A stretch of 10,873 nt of DNA from Pseudomonadales bacterium. Its GTDB lineage: Bacteria > Pseudomonadota > Gammaproteobacteria > Pseudomonadales > Pseudohongiellaceae. Numbering within the stretch: position 1 is the first letter of the stretch; the number at the start of each line of letters is the position of its first letter. Made by a program: the position numbers and the translations under genes. The notes under the pieces were generated by a model that saw only the letters and a list, made by a program, of their open reading frames with translations, was not told where the DNA came from and did not search any database. The DNA lies in NCBI GenBank assembly GCA_031277435.1, contig JAITMI010000336.1, forward strand, positions 1 to 10,873, given 5' to 3'. Below, one piece after another: positions 6,384 through 10,873 of the stretch.

Positions 6384-7622
6384 ATGAACGCGGATCCGCT
6401 GACTTTACTCTATGGCGCGGGCGGCCTCGCGGCGGCCTTGCTACTGCTCTGCCTGGTGTTGGCGCTGCGTATTTCGCGCTTGCGCGAACAATTGGCCCGC
6501 GAGGAAACCCTGCGCCAGCAACAAGCGCTGCACCACGACGAAAAACTGCGCCTGCTCAACGACGCGCGCGAAACCCTGCGCTTACAGTTCAAGCAACTGG
6601 CGGGTGATATTCTGGAACAAAAGGGTAGAATTTTCGCCGCCAGCAGCAAGGAGCAACTGCAAGCCTTGCTCAAACCGCTCGGCGAAAAAATCCACCACTT
6701 TGAACAACGTGTACAAAACAGCTACGGAGAGGAAGCGCGACAGCGTTTCGCGCTGGAAAAAGAAATCCATTCCTTGCTCGAACTCAATGCCCGCATCAGC
6801 GCCGATGCCGTCAATCTCACCCAGGCGCTGCGCGGCGAAAACAAAACTCAGGGCCTCTGGGGCGAAGTGATCCTCGCGCGCGTGCTGGAAAAATCCGGGC
6901 TCGAACGTGGCCGCGAATACGAGGTGCAAGTGAGCCTGCATGACGGCGAAGGCGGCAAAGGCCAGCCCGATGTGGTGCTGCAACTGCCCGAAGGTAAACA
7001 GCTCGTCATTGATTCCAAGGTAAGTTTGGGCGCTTATCTCGATTATTGCGCCAGCGAGGACGCGGACGCCAAGGCGCGCTATCTGCGCCTGCATTTGCAG
7101 TCGATCCGCAATCATGTGCGCGAATTATCGGAAAAAAACTACCAGCATTTGCGCGGCCTCAACACGCTCGACTATGTACTGATGTTCCTGCCGGTGGAAA
7201 GCGCCTTCACGCTGGCGCTGCAAAGCGACGACCAGCTTTGCAACGACGCCTTCGCCAGAAACATCATTCTGGTAGGGCCTTCGACGCTGCTGGCCAGCTT
7301 GCGCACCATCCAAAGCCTCTGGCGCAACGAATATCAAAACCGTAATGCGCAGGAAATCGCCGATCAGGCCGGGCGGCTGTACGACAAGTTCGCCGACTTC
7401 ATCAGCGATCTGGAAGAAATCGGCTACCGCCTCGAACAAAGCCACAAAGCCTGGGACCAGGCGCGCGCCAAGCTCAGCGGCGGCAAAGGCAACTTGCTCA
7501 GCCGCATGGAAAAACTGCGCAAACTCGGCGCCCGCAACCGCAAAGCCCTGCCACCGGTTGCGGACGAGGAACACAATGGCGATGAAGATGACGATGAAAA
7601 GGACCGCAGTGATGACGCCTGA
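6384..7622 (+). CDS. rmuC: RmuC-family putative nuclease / recombination-limiting protein
   Basis: RmuC was found in E. coli as a factor that limits DNA inversions between short inverted repeats. The family is predicted to hold a restriction-like nuclease fold, but its biochemistry is poorly known. The 412-residue protein has one N-terminal membrane segment (about 7–29), then a long charged coiled coil (about 30–150). The conserved RmuC domain follows, with GLWGE (157–161), a PD-(D/E)xK-like pattern made of Pro195-Asp196 and VIDSK with Asp210 and Lys212, and MFLPVESAF (267–275). The end is an acidic tail (about 394–412), poorly conserved in appearance, which also encodes the ribosome binding site of miaE. 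It starts ten bases after purC with no clear Shine–Dalgarno, suggesting translation coupled to purC. E. coli RmuC is longer (about 475). Confidence 0.95.
   Translation: MNADPLTLLYGAGGLAAALLLLCLVLALRISRLREQLAREETLRQQQALHHDEKLRLLNDARETLRLQFKQLAGDILEQKGRIFAASSKEQLQALLKPLGEKIHHFEQRVQNSYGEEARQRFALEKEIHSLLELNARISADAVNLTQALRGENKTQGLWGEVILARVLEKSGLERGREYEVQVSLHDGEGGKGQPDVVLQLPEGKQLVIDSKVSLGAYLDYCASEDADAKARYLRLHLQSIRNHVRELSEKNYQHLRGLNTLDYVLMFLPVESAFTLALQSDDQLCNDAFARNIILVGPSTLLASLRTIQSLWRNEYQNRNAQEIADQAGRLYDKFADFISDLEEIGYRLEQSHKAWDQARAKLSGGKGNLLSRMEKLRKLGARNRKALPPVADEEHNGDEDDDEKDRSDDA
7597..7603 (+). promoter_or_regulatory. Ribosome binding site of miaE inside rmuC
   Basis: AAAAGGA lies eight bases before the ATG at 7612 and decides the miaE start. 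The same frame is open further upstream inside rmuC, but that extension (from 7345) gives an Ala/Thr/Lys-rich shadow sequence unlike any MiaE N-terminus. Confidence 0.75.
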
Positions 7623-8217
7623 TATCAGCGCCCTTATCGCATTCCTGCCCTGCGCCACGCCCGCCGCCTGGCTGGAACGGGCGGTCAAGGAACCAGCCTT
7701 GCTGTTGATCGACCACGCCAACTGCGAAAAGAAAGCCGCCGCCACGGCGATGAATCTCTTGTACCGCTACGTCGATCGCACGGAACTTTTGACCAAGATG
7801 TCGCAATTGGCGCGCGAAGAACTCCTGCATTTCGAGCAAGTGGTAAACCTGATGCGGGAGCTTGATATCGCCTATGTTCAGCTTGGCCCCTCACGCTATG
7901 CCGCCGGCTTGCGCGCGCAGGTACGCACGCACGAACCGGCCAAGCTGATCGACACCTTGATCGTCGGCGCCTACGTCGAAGCGCGCTCCTGCGAACGTTT
8001 CGCCGCGCTGTTACCCCTGCTCGACGCCCGCATCGCGCGCTTTTATGCCTCGCTACTACGCTCCGAAGCGCGGCATTTTCAGGATTATCTCGCGCTGGCT
8101 CAGCTTTACGCCAATGAGGACATCAGCGCGCGAGTGGCTTGGTTTCGTGATATTGAACGCGAGTTGATTGAAAGCCCCGACGCGGAATTTCGTTTTCATA
8201 GCGGCGTGCCACTCTAA
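7612..8217 (+). CDS. miaE: tRNA-(ms2io6A)-hydroxylase MiaE
   Basis: MiaE is a non-heme diiron monooxygenase that uses O2 to hydroxylate the isopentenyl group of ms2i6A at position 37 of tRNAs reading U-starting codons; MiaA and MiaB, not in this window, make its substrate. The 201-residue protein shows the ferritin-like ligand set: Glu39 in DHANCEKKAA, Glu70-x-x-His73 in AREELLHFEQ, Glu123 in VEARSCERF (Glu128 nearby) and Glu152-x-x-His155 in SEARHFQDY. The ending EFRFHSGVP is typical of the Pseudomonas-like branch. The start at 7612 gives the normal short N-terminus and an AAAAGGA eight bases upstream. It overlaps the end of rmuC by 11 bases in a different frame. The need for O2 suggests an organism that meets oxygen. 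Only 15 bases separate its stop from that of the convergent LRR lipoprotein gene. Confidence 0.96.
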   Translation: MTPDISALIAFLPCATPAAWLERAVKEPALLLIDHANCEKKAAATAMNLLYRYVDRTELLTKMSQLAREELLHFEQVVNLMRELDIAYVQLGPSRYAAGLRAQVRTHEPAKLIDTLIVGAYVEARSCERFAALLPLLDARIARFYASLLRSEARHFQDYLALAQLYANEDISARVAWFRDIERELIESPDAEFRFHSGVPL

Positions 8218-8232
8218 AACTTTTCTCGTGTT

Positions 8233-8751
8233 TCAAATACACTGCCCCGGCCGCACCAAGGTATTCCCCAACCTCCGCTGCAAAGCATCGACCTGAATAC
8301 ACGCAAGGCTGTCATTGCCGCTCAAGGTAACGAAACGCAGAATTGGCAGCGAATCGAGAATGCCGATATTGCCCACGCGGTTGTCGCTCAGATTCAGCAC
8401 GCGCAAATTTTTCAGGTTCACCAGCGGCGCGATGTCGCTGATGCGGTTGCCGCTCAGCTCCAGCTCTTCCAATTGCGTCAGCGCCTTGATGCCCTCCAGG
8501 TTTTCCACGCCCGAGTTGGTGCAGGCGAGCGTTTTGAGGGTGGCGGGAGTGGCGTTTTCCACCGTACTGAGCGCTTGATTGAGGCAGGCTTGCAGCGCCG
8601 GGTCGGCGAGCAGGCTGCGCGGGTTGGGCGAATACAGCACCAGATCGCCAAACTTGATAGCGAGAGGGCCACTACAGGCCCCCAGCAACAAGACGAGGCT
8701 GAGCCAGAGGAGGGCGAAAGGTGAAAAAAGGCAACGCGGTGGCGGCTTCAT
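8233..8751 (-). CDS. Small leucine-rich-repeat lipoprotein, function unknown
   Basis: The 172-residue product begins with a lipoprotein signal peptide ending in LGAC (Cys26, Ser27 at +2), predicting attachment to the outer membrane facing the periplasm or the surface. After a short linker, DPALQACLNQAL (50–61) resembles the N-terminal helical cap often found ahead of bacterial LRRs. Four repeat units follow with leucines at 72, 94, 116 and 138, an exact 22-residue spacing of the internalin-like kind. The clearest are LEELELSGNRISDIAPL and LRVLNLSDNRVGNIGIL. Mature-part cysteines at 56, 77, 151 and 171 could form two disulfides capping the repeat stack at either end. The ATG at 8751 has an AGGAT about nine bases upstream. 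The gene is convergent with miaE and divergent from the FKBP gene. Such a short repeat stack suggests a binding role, but no partner or function can be read from it. Confidence 0.85.
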   Translation of the reverse strand: MKPPPRCLFSPFALLWLSLVLLLGACSGPLAIKFGDLVLYSPNPRSLLADPALQACLNQALSTVENATPATLKTLACTNSGVENLEGIKALTQLEELELSGNRISDIAPLVNLKNLRVLNLSDNRVGNIGILDSLPILRFVTLSGNDSLACIQVDALQRRLGNTLVRPGQCI

Positions 8752-8927
8752 GTGCGATCATCCTGAAATGGAACGGAAGTGGGGGTACGGTCCTGTTATG
8801 GCATTTGCGCGGGAGTCCCGGTAGTATCCGCGCCCTGTGCTCCGAGGGGTAGTGACGCCCGCATTATCTCTTTTTTTCAATTCATTTGGCGGCATATTCC
8901 GGGTTCCGCCAGCCTTAGGACACATCT
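8752..8927. other. Divergent intergenic region, LRR lipoprotein / FKBP isomerase
   Basis: These 176 bases must hold the promoters of both divergent genes. I see a CGGGA-G-TCCCG palindrome (8810–8820), a TAGTAT hexamer right after it (8822–8827) that could be a -10 box but has no well-spaced -35, and a run of seven Ts (8871–8877). An AGGA (8917–8920) seven bases before the FKBP ATG is the ribosome binding site. No RNA gene or credible small protein was seen. Confidence 0.4.
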
Positions 8928-9620
8928 ATGACTATGCTTCCAAGTCTTCCACGCTCCCTGATCTTGGCCCTGGCCGTTTGTTCCAGCGGCGCCGTGTTGG
9001 CGCAAACTCTCGACACCCCCGAACAACGCGCCGGTTACGGCATGGGCGTGAACATCGGTTCCACGCTGGCGGCGCAGGGCTTGAGCGCCGATCTCGATCT
9101 TGAGGCCATGATCGCCGGCATCCGCGACAGCATCAGCGGCGGCACGCTCAAGCTGAGCGACGAAGAAATCATGCTGGCATTGCAAGAATTGCAATTGAAA
9201 AAACAACAGGACGCTCTGGCCGAAATGGAAGCTCAGGCGCAAGCTGGCCGTGATTTTCTAGCGCAAAACGCTACCCGTTCCGGCGTCACCGCCACCGCCA
9301 GCGGCCTGCAATACGAAGTGGTCAACAAAGGCGCTGGCGGCAAAAAGCCGGCGGAAAGCGACACCGTCGAAGTGCACTACCAAGGCACGCTGATCGACGG
9401 CACCGTATTCGATAGCTCCATCGAACGCGGCGAGCCGGTGTCCTTCCCGCTGAATGAGGTAATTCCAGGCTGGACCGAAGGCTTGCAGTTGATGAGCGTC
9501 GGCGACAAATTCAAATTCTTCATCCCCGCCGAACTTGCTTATGGCGCAAGCGGCGCCGGCCCGATTCCGCCGAATTCCGCCCTGATCTTTGAAGTGGAAC
9601 TGCTCGGCATCGAGGAATAA
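8928..9620 (+). CDS. Periplasmic FKBP-type peptidyl-prolyl isomerase (FkpA/Mip-like)
   Basis: FKBP-type isomerases speed cis-trans isomerisation of prolyl bonds; the FkpA/Mip group does so in the periplasm and also acts as a chaperone for envelope proteins. The 230-residue protein starts with a Sec signal peptide (cleavage expected at VLA-Q, residue 25). An N-terminal helical dimerisation part follows (about 29–115: RAGYGMGVNIG, then the long Gln/Ala/Glu-rich helix), then a C-terminal FKBP domain (about 120–230). The pocket residues match human FKBP12: Tyr151 and Phe161-Asp162 in HYQGTLIDGTVFDSS, Val178-Ile179 and Trp182 in EVIPGWTEGLQ, Tyr205 in ELAYG, and Phe221. It should therefore be an active isomerase. 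AGGA lies seven bases before the ATG at 8928; an in-frame ATG at 8934 is a lesser alternative. The choice between the names fkpA, mip and a secreted FklB is not settled by sequence alone. The M18 peptidase gene follows after 18 bases. Confidence 0.94.
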   Translation: MTMLPSLPRSLILALAVCSSGAVLAQTLDTPEQRAGYGMGVNIGSTLAAQGLSADLDLEAMIAGIRDSISGGTLKLSDEEIMLALQELQLKKQQDALAEMEAQAQAGRDFLAQNATRSGVTATASGLQYEVVNKGAGGKKPAESDTVEVHYQGTLIDGTVFDSSIERGEPVSFPLNEVIPGWTEGLQLMSVGDKFKFFIPAELAYGASGAGPIPPNSALIFEVELLGIEE

Positions 9621-9621
9621 T

Positions 9622-9627
9622 GGGGAG
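9622..9627 (+). promoter_or_regulatory. Ribosome binding site of the M18 aminopeptidase gene
   Basis: GGGGAG lies 11 bases before the ATG at 9639, slightly long spacing but the only strong site near. It fits the expected M18 N-terminus, with [15 protein letters not shown] close to the start. Confidence 0.6.
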
Positions 9628-9638
9628 TAAAACCGCCC

Positions 9639-10873
9639 ATGCCGGTGGACAGCTTCAATCGCGATCTGTGCGACTTCATTCAGCAGTCGCCCACGCCCTT
9701 CCATGCCGTGGCCGCGCTGGCGGCGCGGCTGGAGGCGGCGGGTTATGTTCACCTCGACGAAGCCTTGCCCTGGGAGCTTGAACCCGGCGGACGCTATTAC
9801 TTCACCCGCAATGACTCCTCGCTGATCGCGCTGCAACTTGGCGCCGGGCCGCTCAGCACGCAAGGCTTGCGCATGGTCGGCGCTCACACCGACAGCCCCT
9901 GTCTGAAAGTCAAACCGCGGCCAGAACTATTGCGCCATGGTTATATGCAGCTTGGCGTCGAAGTCTACGGCGGCGCCTTGCTCAATCCCTGGTTCGACCG
10001 CGATCTGTCGCTCGCTGGCCGCGTCCTGTTCGAGGACGGCGCTGGTGAACTCGATTCAACGCTGATCAATTTTGAACGGCCAATAGCGGTAATCCCCAGC
10101 CTCGCCATTCATCTGGACCGTGAAGTCAACAACAAACGCAGCATCAACGCGCAAACTGATTTACCGCCCTTGCTCATGCAGTGCCCAGGCGAAAAAGCGC
10201 CGGATTTTCGTGAATTATTAGCCGAAGAAATCCGCCGCGCGCAGCCACAATTGGAAGTGGCGCGCGTGCTCGATTATGAACTCTGCCTGTACGACGTAAA
10301 CCCGCCCGACCTGGTCGGCCTCAATGAAGAATTCATCGCCGCCGCGCGGCTCGATAATCTCTTGAGCTGCTACGTGGGCCTGCACAGCCTGCTGGCAAGC
10401 CGCGGCGCTAACTATAAATTATTGCTGTGCGCCGACCACGAAGAAGTCGGCAGCGCCTCGGCGGCGGGCGCTTGCGGGCCGTTTCTGGAAAGCGTATTAC
10501 GGCGTCTGGCGGAAAAACTCGGCGACGGCAGCGAAGAAAGTTTCCAGCGCATGTTACGTGCCTCGTTCCTGGTATCAACCGACAACGCCCACGGCATCCA
10601 CCCGAATTTCGCCGACAAACACGACGCCAAACACGGCCCCTTACTCAACGCCGGGCCAGTACTCAAATTCAATTCCAATCAGCGTTACGCCACTAATAGC
10701 GCAACGGCGGCCTATTTCCGCCTGCTCTGCGACGAAGTGGATGTACCGTTGCAAAGTTTCGTGGTGCGCTCGGACCAGGGCTGCGGCAGCACCATCGGCC
10801 CCCTGATCGCCACCGAACTCGGCCTGCCCGTCCTCGACCTCGGCGTCCCCACCTTCGCCATGCACTCCATCCG
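9639..10873 (+). CDS. apeB: M18 family aminopeptidase, 3' end outside window
   Basis: M18 enzymes are cytoplasmic dizinc aminopeptidases, typically large tetrahedral complexes, removing N-terminal (often acidic) residues from peptides. The frame is open from the ATG at 9639 to the right edge, giving 411 codons; full proteins have about 430, so only the last few tens of residues are missing. The start segment [13 protein letters not shown] (12–24) is typical. Metal and catalytic residues are visible: His83 in GAHTDSP, Asp238 in ARLDNL, Glu268-Glu269 in DHEEVGS, Asp315 in VSTDNAHG, and His409 in the terminal AMHSI, which normally continues as [13 protein letters not shown] (378–388) is another family block. 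It lies 18 bases after the FKBP gene on the same strand and is probably co-transcribed, though no functional link is obvious. No frameshift was found on reading all codons. Confidence 0.94.
   Translation, partial: MPVDSFNRDLCDFIQQSPTPFHAVAALAARLEAAGYVHLDEALPWELEPGGRYYFTRNDSSLIALQLGAGPLSTQGLRMVGAHTDSPCLKVKPRPELLRHGYMQLGVEVYGGALLNPWFDRDLSLAGRVLFEDGAGELDSTLINFERPIAVIPSLAIHLDREVNNKRSINAQTDLPPLLMQCPGEKAPDFRELLAEEIRRAQPQLEVARVLDYELCLYDVNPPDLVGLNEEFIAAARLDNLLSCYVGLHSLLASRGANYKLLLCADHEEVGSASAAGACGPFLESVLRRLAEKLGDGSEESFQRMLRASFLVSTDNAHGIHPNFADKHDAKHGPLLNAGPVLKFNSNQRYATNSATAAYFRLLCDEVDVPLQSFVVRSDQGCGSTIGPLIATELGLPVLDLGVPTFAMHSI

Noticed and set aside
7345..7611. Upstream extension of the miaE frame inside rmuC
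   Set aside because: The extra residues are a shadow of the conserved RmuC domain. The ATG at 7612 has a good ribosome binding site and gives the normal MiaE N-terminus.
8799..8808. TGGC...TTGC resembling a sigma-54 promoter upstream of the FKBP gene
   Set aside because: The GG and GC doublets are too close together; sigma-54 sites need about ten bases between them.
8840..8877. T-run before the FKBP gene as an intrinsic terminator
   Set aside because: The nearby GGGG/CCC stretch pairs for only three bases before mismatching, and no gene upstream on that strand needs termination nearby.
1..10873. Mobile element, CRISPR array, defence island or biosynthetic cluster
   Set aside because: No transposase, integrase, array-like spaced repeats, restriction or toxin genes, or biosynthetic enzymes were found. 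RmuC has a nuclease-like motif but is a common chromosomal housekeeping family.

Overview
The window is about 10.9 kb of compact, GC-rich DNA (roughly 60% by eye) from a gammaproteobacterium. The evidence is the gene content (BamC, BepA, MiaE, RmuC, an E. coli-numbered DapA) and the gene order. The block nadA–bepA–tusA–perM–dapA–bamC–purC resembles, from memory, the neighbourhood in Pseudomonas; E. coli keeps parts of it (dapA–bamC–purC, and perM next to bepA). Genus cannot be fixed from the sequence. A non-enteric lineage is more likely than an enteric one, because MiaE here is of the Pseudomonas-like type and nadA abuts bepA.

Layout. Positions 1–510: 3' part of nadA (+), whose stop overlaps the stop of convergent bepA (−, 507–1961). 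A divergent intergenic region (1962–2111) holds a perfect hairpin and a -10-like box, then come tusA (2112–2345) and the membrane protein gene perM (2379–3473). Next are dapA (3566–4441), bamC (4438–5568, ATGA overlap) and, after a probable terminator and a curious tandem 15-bp repeat, purC (5654–6373). rmuC (6384–7622) and miaE (7612–8217) follow, overlapping by 11 bases. A small leucine-rich-repeat lipoprotein gene lies on the minus strand (8233–8751). After a 176-bp divergent intergenic region come a periplasmic FKBP-type prolyl isomerase (8928–9620) and an M18 aminopeptidase (9639 to the right edge, nearly complete).

How the genes fit together. Most are housekeeping: NAD synthesis (nadA), lysine/peptidoglycan precursor synthesis (dapA), purine synthesis (purC), tRNA hydroxylation (miaE), sulfur relay (tusA) and genome maintenance (rmuC). 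A secondary theme is the outer membrane and periplasm: BepA, BamC, the FKBP isomerase and the LRR lipoprotein would all work there. No phage, transposon, CRISPR, rRNA or tRNA gene was seen. No gene is visibly broken, and no gene-free stretch exceeds 300 bases.

I found no convincing undescribed multi-gene system. The items most worth a second look are the LRR lipoprotein of unknown function, the tandem repeat in the purC leader, and the tusA start with almost no room for a leader.
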